Shown piece after piece: positions 53,689-62,670 of a stretch of DNA of 64,000 nt. Source of the stretch: Parahaliea mediterranea (GTDB lineage: Bacteria; Pseudomonadota; Gammaproteobacteria; Pseudomonadales; Halieaceae); the NCBI RefSeq assembly GCF_017255185.1, contig NZ_JAFKCZ010000004.1, forward strand, positions 419,187 to 483,186, given 5' to 3'. Position 1 is the first letter of the stretch; each line of letters begins with the position of its first letter. Under the pieces are notes generated by a model, which was given only the letters and a program-made list of their open reading frames with translations, did no database searches and was not told where the DNA came from. Position numbers and translations under genes: made by a program.

Positions 53689-54726
53689 ATGACTGATCGG
53701 GTACCCACGCGTTTCGTGCGCACCCTGCTGCGCCTCGTGCGCAGCCACGGCTATGATTTTTCCGCCGTCCTCGCCGGCGCCGGCCTGGCCTTCGACCCGA
53801 TGGACGAGCGCGCACCGGGTTACTGTGCCGAGGTCAGCGCCATGCAGTACTCGCGGGTGTACCAGCAGGTCCTGCGCCTGTTGCAGGACGAAACCTTCGG
53901 CGTCGCCGAAAACGGGCTCGCCACACCGGGGGCCTTCCGCATGATGTGCTATTGCATTATTTCCTGCGACACCCTGGGCCAGGCCATCCAGCGCGCGTCG
54001 GAGTTTTACCGCACCTTCTTCGACGAGCGCAGCCAGCTCTACACCAATTTCTCCGAGCGCGTTACCCGGGTCGGCTATCGCACCGAGGCGCCGGGCGACG
54101 GCGAGCCGGTGGGGGTGGCCGAAGTCTACGGGCTGTCGATGTGGCACCGCTTTTTCGGCTGGCTGTGCGGCCGGCCGATCGAACTCAAGCGCGTGGATTT
54201 TCGCGGCGCGCGGCCGCAACAGCTCGACAAGTACGAGTCGCTGTTTCACTGCCCGCTGTACTTCGGCCAGCCCTCGGACCTGCTCTACTTCGACAGCGAC
54301 TGCCTCGCCTGGCCGGTGGTGCACACCGAGCACTCGCTGGAGGAGTTCCTGCGCACCGCCCCCTACCAGCTGATGATCATGGAGGTGGACCCGGACAACA
54401 ACAACCTGTCGACCCAGGTGAAAGCGATGATCGGCCACGATTTCAGCGAGGGTTTCCCCAGTTTCGAGGCCATCAGCCGGGCGCTCAGCATCTCGGCGCC
54501 CACCCTCCGGCGACGCCTGAAGCGCGAGGGCACCACCTTCCAGCAGATCAAGGACGAGGCCCGCTGCGAGGCCGCCCGCCTGTACCTGGGCCGGCCCGAG
54601 CTGTCGATCAACGAGGTAGCGCTGCAGCTGGGTTTTACCGACCCCAGCGCCTTTCACCGCTCGTTCAAGAAATGGACCGGGCAGACCCCGGGCCAGTACC
54701 GCTCCAGCCACCGCCGCGGCGAGTGA
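53689..54726 (+). CDS. AraC-family transcriptional regulator (OruR type)
   Basis: 345 residues. The N-terminal arabinose-binding-like domain contains ISCDTLGQAIQRASEFYRTF; two C-terminal HTH motifs follow (FEAISRALSISAPTLRRRLKREG and SINEVALQLGFTDPSAFHRS, then FKKWTGQTPGQYR). It is paralogous in layout to the AraC gene at 10243. The ATG at 53689 is selected; a longer frame from 53596 overlaps the divergent gene's upstream region. Target genes unknown. Confidence 0.85.
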   Translation: MTDRVPTRFVRTLLRLVRSHGYDFSAVLAGAGLAFDPMDERAPGYCAEVSAMQYSRVYQQVLRLLQDETFGVAENGLATPGAFRMMCYCIISCDTLGQAIQRASEFYRTFFDERSQLYTNFSERVTRVGYRTEAPGDGEPVGVAEVYGLSMWHRFFGWLCGRPIELKRVDFRGARPQQLDKYESLFHCPLYFGQPSDLLYFDSDCLAWPVVHTEHSLEEFLRTAPYQLMIMEVDPDNNNLSTQVKAMIGHDFSEGFPSFEAISRALSISAPTLRRRLKREGTTFQQIKDEARCEAARLYLGRPELSINEVALQLGFTDPSAFHRSFKKWTGQTPGQYRSSHRRGE

Positions 54727-54790
54727 GCCCGGTTGGCCGCGCGGGCGGCGCCTGCGGTATAATCGCGCCGCGTTTTTTCCGGAGATTCCC

Positions 54791-55117
54791 ATGGTTGTGC
54801 AACAGGATATCGAAGCCAGGTTGCGGGCTGCGCTGCAACCGGCGCATCTCGAGGTCGTCAACGAGAGCCACATGCACAGCGTGCCGCCCAACTCGGAGAC
54901 CCACTTTCGCGTGGTCGCGGTCAGCGACAGCTTCGACGGCGAGCGCAAGGTGGCGCGCCACCAGCGCATCTACCAGCTGCTGGCGGCGCAGATGCAGGGA
55001 CCGGTCCACGCCCTGGCCCTACACCTGTACACCCCGGACGAGTGGCGCGCGCGCGACGAGCAGAGCCGGCAGTCGCCGGATTGCCTCGGCGGCAGCAAGG
55101 CGGAGGGCCGGGGCTGA
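54791..55117 (+). CDS. bolA: BolA-family protein
   Basis: 108 residues. The BolA fold with invariant [20 protein letters not shown] and the region after [15 protein letters not shown]. It binds monothiol glutaredoxin [2Fe-2S] clusters and influences morphology and transcription. The His residues for cluster ligation are seen in HMHS and LALHLYTP. The stop overlaps the trhO ATG by one base. Confidence 0.93.
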   Translation: MVVQQDIEARLRAALQPAHLEVVNESHMHSVPPNSETHFRVVAVSDSFDGERKVARHQRIYQLLAAQMQGPVHALALHLYTPDEWRARDEQSRQSPDCLGGSKAEGRG

Positions 55118-56070
55118 TGGAAGTTGTAGTAGCGGCGCTGTATAAATTCGTTGCCCTGGATGACTACCACGAGCTGCGCGAACCGCTGCTCGACGCCTGC
55201 CTCGCGGCGGGCGCGCGCGGCACCCTGCTGCTGGCGGCGGAGGGCATCAACGGCACCATCGCCGGCAGCCGCGAGGGGATCGACGCGGTACTCGACTGGC
55301 TGCGGGCCGATCCGCGCCTGGTGGATGTGGAACACAAGGAATCCTACGACGACCACATGCCTTTCTACCGCATGAAGGTCAAGCTCAAGCGGGAGATCGT
55401 CACCATGGGGGTCGAGGGCATCGACCCCAACCAGTGCGTGGGCACCTATGTCGAGCCGCGGGACTGGAACGCCCTGGTGGAGGACCCGGAGGTGCTGCTG
55501 ATCGATACCCGCAACGATTACGAATACGGCATTGGCACCTTTCGCGGCGCCCGCGACCCGCACACCACGACATTCCGCGAGTTTCCCGGCTACGTGCGCC
55601 GCGAGCTGGACCCCGCGAAGCACAAGAAAGTCGCCATGTTCTGCACCGGCGGTATTCGCTGCGAGAAGGCCTCCGCCTTTATGTTGAAGGAAGGTTTCGA
55701 GGAGGTGTACCACCTCAAGGGCGGCATCCTGAAATACCTGGAGGAGGTCCCCGAGGCCCAGAGCACCTGGGAGGGGGAGTGCTTCGTGTTCGACAATCGC
55801 GTGGCGGTGAACCACCAGCTGGAAAAGGGCCAGTACGACCAGTGCTACGGCTGCCGCCACCCGATCACCGAGGACGACAAGCGTTCCAGGCTCTACGAGA
55901 AAGGCGTGTGCTGCCCGCGCTGTTACGACAGCCTCAGCGACGACCAGAAGGCGCGTTTCGCCGAGCGCCAGAAACAGGTGGAGCTGGCGGCCCTGCGCGG
56001 CGAGGCCCACGTGGGCGCCGCGCCGCCCGCGCGCCAGGAGCCCAAGCCCGAGCGCGGCGAGGGTTACTGA
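55117..56070 (+). CDS. trhO: tRNA uridine(34) hydroxylase TrhO (rhodanese-like, YceA)
   Basis: 317 residues. TrhO hydroxylates tRNA U34 using O2-independent chemistry on the way to cmo5U/mo5U. An N-terminal acylphosphatase-like domain ([15 protein letters not shown]) precedes a rhodanese domain with the active-site loop CTGGIRC (Cys176-Cys182). The C-terminal region has paired cysteines (CYGCRHP and CCPRCY) like a zinc ribbon. The tail from about 300 is Pro/Arg/Glu-rich. The ATG at 55117 overlaps the bolA stop (ATGA). Confidence 0.93.
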   Translation: MEVVVAALYKFVALDDYHELREPLLDACLAAGARGTLLLAAEGINGTIAGSREGIDAVLDWLRADPRLVDVEHKESYDDHMPFYRMKVKLKREIVTMGVEGIDPNQCVGTYVEPRDWNALVEDPEVLLIDTRNDYEYGIGTFRGARDPHTTTFREFPGYVRRELDPAKHKKVAMFCTGGIRCEKASAFMLKEGFEEVYHLKGGILKYLEEVPEAQSTWEGECFVFDNRVAVNHQLEKGQYDQCYGCRHPITEDDKRSRLYEKGVCCPRCYDSLSDDQKARFAERQKQVELAALRGEAHVGAAPPARQEPKPERGEGY

Positions 56071-56117
56071 GGCCCCCTCCGGGGTGTCTGCCGCCGCCGC
56101 GAGCCGCGTGGCCCGCG

Positions 56118-56894
56118 CTACAGCTGTGCCCGCAGGCTGGCGCGGAACGCCGCCACCGGGATAAAGCGGCTCAACCCCGCGCCATCGCCCTGTGAGATGA
56201 CGCCGGCCAGTTGCGGCACGCCGCTGGCGGAGAGCTGAATCACCGCGCCGCCGGAGGCGCCCTTGTAGGCCCGGCAGTCGCTGTCCATGTAGGTGGCCTG
56301 CCGGTCGGTAATGCGGCAGGCGGGGTCGTAACTGAGCTGGCCGCCGCGCTGGCCGATTCCCTCGTCGCGACTGAAGCCCGCCATCACCAGATCGAGCGCC
56401 GGGTCCGCGGCGCTCGTGAGCGGCGCCAGCGCCGGCGCCTGCGCGCCCGCGACCGGGCGCTGCAGGCGCAGGATGGCCCAGTCGGCGTCCATGCCGCCGC
56501 CGTCCGCCAGTCGCGTCGCCTCTATCTCCACCGTGTCCCCCGCGTTCGTCGCCAGCTGGAACACAATGCGCTGGCTCAGGTCCTCGTAGTATTCCAGGCA
56601 GTGCCAGGCGGTGACGATGGTCTCGGCCGCCCCCCCGCTGCTGACCAGGGTCGCGCTGCAGCGCTCGGTGTGGTGCCGTCGGCGCCCGTTTTCGTAGCGA
56701 ATACCCGGAACCACCAGGCGGCCCACGGCGCGCAGCCAGGCGGGGGAGTGACCCTCCCGGTAGGCGCGGCGTGGATCGGGGGCCTGTTGTCCTGCCTCAT
56801 TGTCGGCCGCCGCCGAAACTGTGAAAACGGCGGCGAAAACGCCGGCAAGGAGCGGCGGCAGCAGGGCGGTGCGTTGGATTTTCGTGGCTAGCAA
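56118..56894 (-). CDS. Secreted trypsin-like serine protease (S1 family)
   Basis: 258 residues from a TTG at 56894, chosen because AGGTGGGG precedes it and a standard signal peptide results (LPPLLAGVFAAVFTVSAAA). The frame is open a further 249 bases but without a signal. The catalytic triad is visible: His in VTAWHCLEYY, Asp in MDADWAILRL, Ser in AYKGASGGAVI. Cysteines around the His and Ser could form disulfides. It is secreted to the periplasm or beyond. It is divergent from the SDR at 57052. Confidence 0.83.
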   Translation of the reverse strand: MLATKIQRTALLPPLLAGVFAAVFTVSAAADNEAGQQAPDPRRAYREGHSPAWLRAVGRLVVPGIRYENGRRRHHTERCSATLVSSGGAAETIVTAWHCLEYYEDLSQRIVFQLATNAGDTVEIEATRLADGGGMDADWAILRLQRPVAGAQAPALAPLTSAADPALDLVMAGFSRDEGIGQRGGQLSYDPACRITDRQATYMDSDCRAYKGASGGAVIQLSASGVPQLAGVISQGDGAGLSRFIPVAAFRASLRAQL

Positions 56895-57051
56895 GGCTTT
56901 TTCCCCACCTGGCTCAACATGTTGGTCCCGCCGGATGCCGGTCGGCTTGGCCCTGTGGGGGCGGGTCAGTAGGATTGGCCCGGAATGGTAGAGCAGCATC
57001 CCCGCGGGGTAAAGCTCGCCTGTTGGTACAGATAGCGTGTAGGGAGAGGGT

Positions 57052-57912
57052 ATGAACGAAAATCGGCGTGTGGCGGTGGTCACCGGCGCCAGCCGCGGTG
57101 CCGGCAAGGGTATCGCCGAGGCACTGGGCGCGGCGGGCGCCATTGTCTATGTGACCGGGCGCACCGTGGAAGAGGGGCAGGCGGCGCTGCCCGGCACCGT
57201 GGCCGCCACCGCCGAGGCGGTGACCGCGGCCGGGGGCATGGGTATCGCCGTGGCCTGTGATCACGCCGACGACCGCCAGGTCGAAGCGCTGTTCGCGCGT
57301 ATTGCCGGGGAACAGGGCAGGGTGGATATCCTGGTCAACAACGCCACCTGCCTGCCCGACGGCCTGGTGGACGCGGGGCCGTTCTGGGAAAAGCCGCTAG
57401 CCCTGACCGATATCTGGAATGTGGGCATGCGCTCGCACTACGTCGCCAGCTGGTACGCGGCGCCCCTGCTGCTCAAGAGCGACGCCGGCCTGGTGGTCAA
57501 TACCAGCTCCTTCGGCGGGCGCATCTACATGCACGGCCCCGCCTATGGCGCGGGCAAGGCCGCGGTGGACAAAATGGCCCACGACATGGCGGTGGACTTC
57601 AAACCGCACAACGTGGCGGTGGTGTCGCTGTGGATGGGCTTGCTGCTGACCGAGCGCACCAAGCGTGTGTTCGAGGCGGAACCGGAAAAGTACGCCGATC
57701 TCGCCGCCACCTCGGAACACCCGGAATTCACCGGGCGGGTGATCGACGCCCTTTCGCGGGACCCTGCGCGGATGGAGCGCAGCGGTCGCGTGCACATCGT
57801 GGCGGAGCTGGCGCAGGACTACGGCGTGGTCGATATCGACGGCGAGCCGCGGCCCTCCCACCGGGCCTTTTTCGGGCCGCCGACCGAGTTCGGCGATGCG
57901 GTGATTGAGTAG
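57052..57912 (+). CDS. SDR-family dehydrogenase (DHRS1-like)
   Basis: 286 residues. TGASRGAGKGIAE coenzyme loop (about 11-23), NNA in VNNATCLP, catalytic Ser in VNTSSFGG and YGAGK as the Tyr-Lys pair. The long C-terminal extension and sequence RVFEAEPEKYADL resemble DHRS1-type hydroxysteroid/xenobiotic carbonyl reductases. It precedes the HsaA-like gene on the same strand with a 126-bp gap. A role on steroid ketones is plausible by context, not proven. Confidence 0.83.
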   Translation: MNENRRVAVVTGASRGAGKGIAEALGAAGAIVYVTGRTVEEGQAALPGTVAATAEAVTAAGGMGIAVACDHADDRQVEALFARIAGEQGRVDILVNNATCLPDGLVDAGPFWEKPLALTDIWNVGMRSHYVASWYAAPLLLKSDAGLVVNTSSFGGRIYMHGPAYGAGKAAVDKMAHDMAVDFKPHNVAVVSLWMGLLLTERTKRVFEAEPEKYADLAATSEHPEFTGRVIDALSRDPARMERSGRVHIVAELAQDYGVVDIDGEPRPSHRAFFGPPTEFGDAVIE

Positions 57913-58038
57913 ACTGGTTATAAAAAATCGCTTTTTTAGGTCGCGAGGTTTTGCCCGATACCCCAAATAGAGGATGAGACCCTGTCGCCACCGACGTTTA
58001 ATAAACAGCATTGCACCCGACCTTCCAGGAGCAGAGCG

Positions 58039-59265
58039 ATGACAGCACAAGAAACCCTGACACAAGGCAACGCCATGAACCCCTACGGACTGGACTCCCC
58101 CCGGGCCAAAGAACTGATCGCCGCGGCCCGGGCCATGGCCCCCGCGCTGCGCGAGCGCGCGGCCCAGTGCAAGGCCGAGCGCAAGGTGCCGGCGGCCACC
58201 ATCGCCGACTTTCACCGGGCGGGCTTTTTCAAGATCCTGCAGCCGGAACAATGGGGCGGCTACGCCATGGATCCCCAGGTGTTCTACACGGTCGGCCTGG
58301 AAGTGGCGAGGCACTGCATGTCCAGCGCCTGGGTGCTGGGCGTGGTGGCGGTGCACAACTGGCAGCTGGCGGTGTTCGACGACCGGGCGGCGCAGGACGT
58401 GTGGGCCGACGACCCGACGGTACTGATTTCCTCGTCCTACGCGCCGGTGGGCAAGGTCGAGGTGGTGGACGGCGGTTACCGCCTCAGCGGCCAGTGGAGC
58501 TTCTCCTCCGGCAGCGAGCACTGCGAATGGGCCTTTCTCGGCGCCGTGGTGCCGACTCCGGACGCGCCCTTCGACATGGCCAACTACCGCACCTTCCTGG
58601 TGCCGCGCAGTGACTACGAAATCGTCGACAACTGGGACGTGGTCGGCCTGCAGGGCACCGGCAGCCACGACATCCGCGTGGACAAGGCCTTCGTGCCCGA
58701 GCACCGCACCCACAAGTCGATGGACGGCTACCTCTGCGACAACCCCGGCAACAAGGTCAACACCGCGCCGCTCTACCGCATGCCCTTCATGCAGGTGTTC
58801 GTGCGCGCGGTGTGCACCGCCTCCCTCGGCGCCCTGCAGGGCTCCCTGGACAGCTATATCGAGGTGGCCAAGACCCGCCGCGTGGGGCCGATGAAAATGA
58901 GCGACGACCCCTTCGCCCGCAAACTGGCGGCGGAGGTGAAGGCCTCCATCGAGGAGATGAAGCTGACCATGGTGCGCAACTTCGACGCCATGATGGACTG
59001 CAACCGCGCCGGCGAGCCCATTCCGGTGGAGGACCGGGTGCGCTACCGCTACGACTCGGCGGTGGTGGCCGACCGCTGTGTCGACCTGTCGGGCAAGATG
59101 CTCAAGGCCGCGGGCAGCTCCGGTATTCGCCACGGCAGCGAGCTGCTGGCGCGCCACCTGGACATCCTGGCCAGCCAGGCCCACGTGGCCAACCACACCA
59201 ACCCCTTCGCCATCAATATGGGCGGGGTGCTGTTCGGCGAGGACAACCTGGACTTCGCGGTTTAA
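58039..59265 (+). CDS. hsaA: HsaA-like flavin-dependent aromatic monooxygenase
   Basis: 408 residues of the acyl-CoA dehydrogenase fold. It resembles the HsaA/TesA2 oxygenase that hydroxylates the phenolic ring of 3-HSA in steroid degradation. The FMNH2 pocket and stacked residues fit SSYAPVGKVEVVDGGYRL, GQWSFSSGSEHCEWAFLG and LQGTGSHDI (about 207-215); the C-terminal helix contains AGSSGIRHGSELLARHLDI. True acyl-CoA dehydrogenases have a catalytic Glu that is absent here. GGAG precedes the ATG. The missing partner, an NADH:flavin reductase (HsaB), is not in the window. The alternative is another phenol hydroxylase. Confidence 0.75.
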   Translation: MTAQETLTQGNAMNPYGLDSPRAKELIAAARAMAPALRERAAQCKAERKVPAATIADFHRAGFFKILQPEQWGGYAMDPQVFYTVGLEVARHCMSSAWVLGVVAVHNWQLAVFDDRAAQDVWADDPTVLISSSYAPVGKVEVVDGGYRLSGQWSFSSGSEHCEWAFLGAVVPTPDAPFDMANYRTFLVPRSDYEIVDNWDVVGLQGTGSHDIRVDKAFVPEHRTHKSMDGYLCDNPGNKVNTAPLYRMPFMQVFVRAVCTASLGALQGSLDSYIEVAKTRRVGPMKMSDDPFARKLAAEVKASIEEMKLTMVRNFDAMMDCNRAGEPIPVEDRVRYRYDSAVVADRCVDLSGKMLKAAGSSGIRHGSELLARHLDILASQAHVANHTNPFAINMGGVLFGEDNLDFAV

Positions 59266-59281
59266 GGACAAGGAGAACACT

Positions 59282-60115
59282 ATGGCAACGATCGGGCGTC
59301 TACCCGAGGGCAAGTACGCGGACTGCGCCAACGGCTACCGCATCCACTACCTCGACGAGGGCCAGGGGGAGGTGGTGGTGTTCCTCCACGGCTCCGGGCC
59401 GGGGGCCAGCGGCTACAGCAACTTCAAGGGCAATTATCCCTTCCTCGTGGACGCCGGTTACCGCTGCATCGTGCCCGATCACATCGGTTACGGGTATTCC
59501 GACAAGCCCGATGACGTGGACCACCCGCTGGCCTTCTTCGTCGAGTGCATCAAGCAGACCCTGGACGTGGCCGGGGTCGAGCGCTGCACCCTGGTGGGCA
59601 ACTCCCTCGGCGGCGCGGTGGCCCTGGGCCTGGCGCTGGAATATCCGGCGCTGGTGGAGAAGCTGGTGTTGATGGCCCCGGGCGGCCTGAGCGATCTGCC
59701 CGAGTACCAGGCCATGCCCGGCATGCAGAAGGTGTTCCAGGTATTCGGTTCCGGCGAGCCGGTCACCCACGAGGTGATGAAGGACCTGTTCGCCACTGGC
59801 CTGATGTACGACCCGCAGTACGCCACCGACGAACTGGTGCAAGAGCGCATGCAGATCATGGAGATCATGAACGGGCATGTCATGGCCACCATGCAGATTC
59901 CCAACCTGACCGATCGCCTGGGCGAGATCGACTGCCCGGTGCTCGGCTTCTGGGGCATGGACGAACAGATGATGCCCGAAAACGGCATCATGACCATGGC
60001 CAAAAACCTGCGCCATCTGCGCCTTATCCTCGTCACCGAGTGCGGTCACTGGGTCATGGTGGAACACGAGGGCATGTTCAACCGCGCCTGTCTGGATTTC
60101 GTACAACATGGATAA
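59282..60115 (+). CDS. hsaD: Meta-cleavage product hydrolase (HsaD/TesD-like)
   Basis: A 277-residue alpha/beta hydrolase that cleaves the C-C bond of the ring-opened dienoate to give 2-hydroxypentadienoate and an acid. The oxyanion stretch is HGSGPGASGYSNFKGN (about 40-55). The nucleophile elbow is GNSLGG (Ser near 108). The acid is in the GFWGMDEQ region, and the His is ECGHWVMVEHE. GSGPGA is diagnostic for meta-cleavage hydrolases. It begins 16 bp after the HsaA-like gene and its stop overlaps the next start. Confidence 0.88.
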   Translation: MATIGRLPEGKYADCANGYRIHYLDEGQGEVVVFLHGSGPGASGYSNFKGNYPFLVDAGYRCIVPDHIGYGYSDKPDDVDHPLAFFVECIKQTLDVAGVERCTLVGNSLGGAVALGLALEYPALVEKLVLMAPGGLSDLPEYQAMPGMQKVFQVFGSGEPVTHEVMKDLFATGLMYDPQYATDELVQERMQIMEIMNGHVMATMQIPNLTDRLGEIDCPVLGFWGMDEQMMPENGIMTMAKNLRHLRLILVTECGHWVMVEHEGMFNRACLDFVQHG

Positions 60116-60896
60116 GCAACGCATCGCCGAACTGGGCGAGGAACTCTACGCCGCCCTGCGCGCCGGCGGCACCGTGTCGCCGCTGACTGATCGCGAGGCG
60201 GACATCACCATCGACGACGCCTACCACATCAGCCTGCACATGGTGAACCAGCGGGTGGCGCGCGACGGCGAGACCATCGTCGGCAAGAAGATCGGCGTCA
60301 CCAGCGCGCCGGTGCAGGAAATGCTCGGCGTGTTCCAGCCGGACTTCGGTTTTCTCACCGATGCGATGGTCTATCCCGACGGGGCGGATATCCCCGTCGC
60401 CGGCAACCTGATCCAGCCGCGGGCGGAGGGGGAGATCGCCTTCCGCCTCAAGCGCGACCTGCGGGGGCCCGGGGTGACCGAGCGGGATGTGCTGGAGGCC
60501 ACGGAGTCCATCATGCCCTGTTTCGAGATCGTGGACTCGCGCATTGATGACTGGCAAATCAAGATTCAGGACACGGTGGCGGATAACGCCTCCTGCGGTG
60601 TTTACGTGCTGGGGGCCAACGAGGTCGACCCGCGGGATTTTGATTTGCCGAACCTGAAGATGCGCATTTACAAGAACGGCGAGTTCCACAGCGAGGGCCT
60701 GGGCAGCGCGGTGCAGGGCAACCCGCTGACCGCGGTGGCCTGGCTGGCCAACACCCTGGGCGAGTTCGGTATCCCCTTCAAGGCGGGCGAGGTGATCCTC
60801 TCCGGCTCACTGGCGCCGCTGATTCCGGTGGTGGCCGGCGATGAGATGAGCCTGGAGATCGAGGGTGTCGGCGGCTGCAGTTGCCGCTTTGTGTAG
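60108..60896 (+). CDS. hsaE: 2-hydroxypenta-2,4-dienoate hydratase (HsaE/MhpD-like)
   Basis: A 262-residue FAA-hydrolase-fold hydratase that converts the 5-carbon dienoate into 4-hydroxy-2-oxovalerate. Conserved metal ligands occur in QPRAEGEIAF and FEIVDSRIDDW, with KIGVTSAPVQEMLGV near the substrate. It overlaps the hydrolase by 8 bp, so the two are coupled. The 3' flank is occupied by a repeat array before the acetaldehyde dehydrogenase. Confidence 0.9.
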   Translation: MDKQRIAELGEELYAALRAGGTVSPLTDREADITIDDAYHISLHMVNQRVARDGETIVGKKIGVTSAPVQEMLGVFQPDFGFLTDAMVYPDGADIPVAGNLIQPRAEGEIAFRLKRDLRGPGVTERDVLEATESIMPCFEIVDSRIDDWQIKIQDTVADNASCGVYVLGANEVDPRDFDLPNLKMRIYKNGEFHSEGLGSAVQGNPLTAVAWLANTLGEFGIPFKAGEVILSGSLAPLIPVVAGDEMSLEIEGVGGCSCRFV

Positions 60897-60953
60897 TGCG
60901 CCGACATTGAAAGCTGGAGTCCAGGCCCATTGCACGGCCGGCCCCGGCAAAGC

Positions 60954-61197
60954 GGTCGGTTGAAACCGACCCTACAGGAGCGACAGCCCCCTTGTAGGGT
61001 CGAATTCATTCGACCACCCGGAGGGTAATCGGCACTTGTAGGGTCGAATTCATTCGACCACCCGGAGGGTAATCGACACTTGTAGGGTCGAATTCATTCG
61101 ACCACCCGGAGGGTAATCGGCACTTGTAGGGTCGAATTCATTCGACCACCCGGAGGGTAATCGGCACTTGTAGGGTCGAATTCATTCGACCACCCGA
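60954..61197. repeat. REP array, 44-bp units, in the meta-cleavage operon
   Basis: An inverted REP (GGTCGGTTGAAACCGACC then CTAC, 60954-60975) precedes five direct REPs starting near 60991, 61035, 61079, 61123 and 61167. Each direct unit has the GTAGGG head and palindrome GGTCGAATTCATTCGACC, with spacer ACCCGGAGGGTAATCGG nearly constant. The array ends three bases before the RBS of the acetaldehyde dehydrogenase and fills the gap of 322 bp; no gene is seen in it. Confidence 0.92.
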
Positions 61198-61218
61198 ATT
61201 GAGAGGAAACACAAAACC

Positions 61219-62127
61219 ATGAGCCAGAAAATCAAAGCCGCCATCATCGGCCCGGGCAATATCGGCACCGACCTGTTGATGAAGGCGATGCGCAGCGAGG
61301 TGATCGAACCGGTGTGGATGGTGGGCGTGGTCCCCGACTCCCCGGGCCTGGCGCGGGCGAAGGAGCTGGGTATCAAAACCACCGCCGAGGGTGTCGACGG
61401 CCTGGTGCCACACATCAAGGCCGACGGCGTGCAGATCTGCTTCGACGCCACCAGCGCCTACGTGCACGCGGAGAACAGCCGCAAGGTCAACGAGCAGGGC
61501 GCGGTGATGATCGACCTGACCCCGGCGGCCATCGGGCCGTTCTGCGTGCCGCCGGTGAACCTGGCCCACGCGGTGGCCGAGCGCAAGATGAATGTGAATA
61601 TGGTGACCTGCGGCGGCCAGGCGACGATCCCGCTGGTGGCGGCGGTGAGCCGGGTGCAGCCGGTGTCCTACGCGGAGATCGTGGCGACGGTGAGCAGCAA
61701 GAGCGCCGGTCCGGGTACGCGCAAGAATATCGACGAGTTTACCCGCACGACGTCCCGGGGCATTGAGCAGGTGGGCGGCGCGCAGTCGGGCAAGGCGATC
61801 ATTATTATCAATCCGGCGGAGCCGCCGCTGATTATGCGCGATACGATCCACTGCCTGACGGTGGATGAGCCGGACGAAGATGCGATCCGCCGGTCGGTGG
61901 ACGAGATGGTGGCGGAGGTGCAGAAGTATGTGCCGGGCTACACGCTGAAGAACGGGCCGGTGTTTGACGGCAAGCGGGTGTCGATTTTTATGGAGGTGGA
62001 AGGCCTGGGGGATTTCCTGCCGAAGTACGCGGGGAACCTGGACATTATGACGGCGGCGGGGTTGCGCACGGCGGAGATGTACGCGCAGGAGATTCTGGCG
62101 GGGAACTTTGTGCCGACTGCTGCTTGA
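61219..62127 (+). CDS. hsaG: Acetaldehyde/propanal dehydrogenase, acylating (HsaG/MhpF-like)
   Basis: 302 residues. It oxidises the aldehyde released by the aldolase to acetyl-CoA or propionyl-CoA. Rossmann motif GPGNIGTDL (11-19), active-site Cys in [12 protein letters not shown] (about 134-145) and a C-terminal dimer/channel interface typical of the aldolase-dehydrogenase complex. GAGGAAAC precedes the ATG, directly downstream of the REP array. It would channel with the aldolase at 62671. Confidence 0.93.
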   Translation: MSQKIKAAIIGPGNIGTDLLMKAMRSEVIEPVWMVGVVPDSPGLARAKELGIKTTAEGVDGLVPHIKADGVQICFDATSAYVHAENSRKVNEQGAVMIDLTPAAIGPFCVPPVNLAHAVAERKMNVNMVTCGGQATIPLVAAVSRVQPVSYAEIVATVSSKSAGPGTRKNIDEFTRTTSRGIEQVGGAQSGKAIIIINPAEPPLIMRDTIHCLTVDEPDEDAIRRSVDEMVAEVQKYVPGYTLKNGPVFDGKRVSIFMEVEGLGDFLPKYAGNLDIMTAAGLRTAEMYAQEILAGNFVPTAA

Positions 62128-62670
62128 TCCTTGAGCAGGTGGTCCAGGTGGTTTTAGCCACGGCCCCTGTAATACCTAGCTTCCGGGCGCAGCGCTTTCG
62201 GACCCGAGATGAGGCACTTCGCCATGCGGCCGCGACACGGTGGGGTGCCCTACGCGACTCGCCGTGAACCCGTCCATGGGGGCTCGTCTGCGACATCCAT
62301 GTCGCACACGGTCGCTACGGGCACCCCACCGCGCCGCGGCCTTGTTACGGGCGAGTGTAAAGTTTTTGCGCTTCGTTTTTGCCGGAATCGAAGCCCGATG
62401 CCGAAGCATCCTCTTAGAGGAGGCGCCGAGGCGGAGGGGGACGCGTAAGGACCGTCGGCGGCCATGGACGGCCGCCGACGAGCCTACATGGACGTACTTG
62501 TGTGCGTGTCCTGAAGCGTTCCCCTCCGTCTCGGTGCCGAGTTAAGTACGCCCCAGGTCGACGACGGGTCAGACACAGCCGAGTTGAAATTAGGGAAAGA
62601 ACACCCTGGCCGGAGAATGGAACGGCAAACAACCGGCAAAGAAACCAGACACAGAAAGAGAGACACAACC
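62128..62670. other. Palindrome-rich intergenic region between hsaG and hsaF
   Basis: A 543-bp gap in which no gene is seen. It holds two nested dyads. First: GGTGGGGTGCCC (62239-62250) pairs exactly with GGGCACCCCACC (62319-62330), enclosing GCGACATCCATGTCGC (62290-62305). Second: 62422-62444 (GGCGCCGAGGCGGAGG start) pairs with 62516-62538 at about 20 of 23 positions, enclosing a perfect 11-bp stem CGTCGGCGGCC/GGCCGCCGACG at 62453-62480. The last ~100 bp lead to the aldolase. Confidence 0.8.

Noticed and set aside
57397..59331. 644-codon minus-strand frame over the SDR and HsaA-like genes
   Set aside because: Antisense to two genes with clear motifs; His/Gly/Val-rich shadow.
60954..61197. 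CRISPR array
   Set aside because: The 44-bp units are repeated in full, spacers are constant, and each unit is itself a GTAG-headed palindrome, so it is a REP array.
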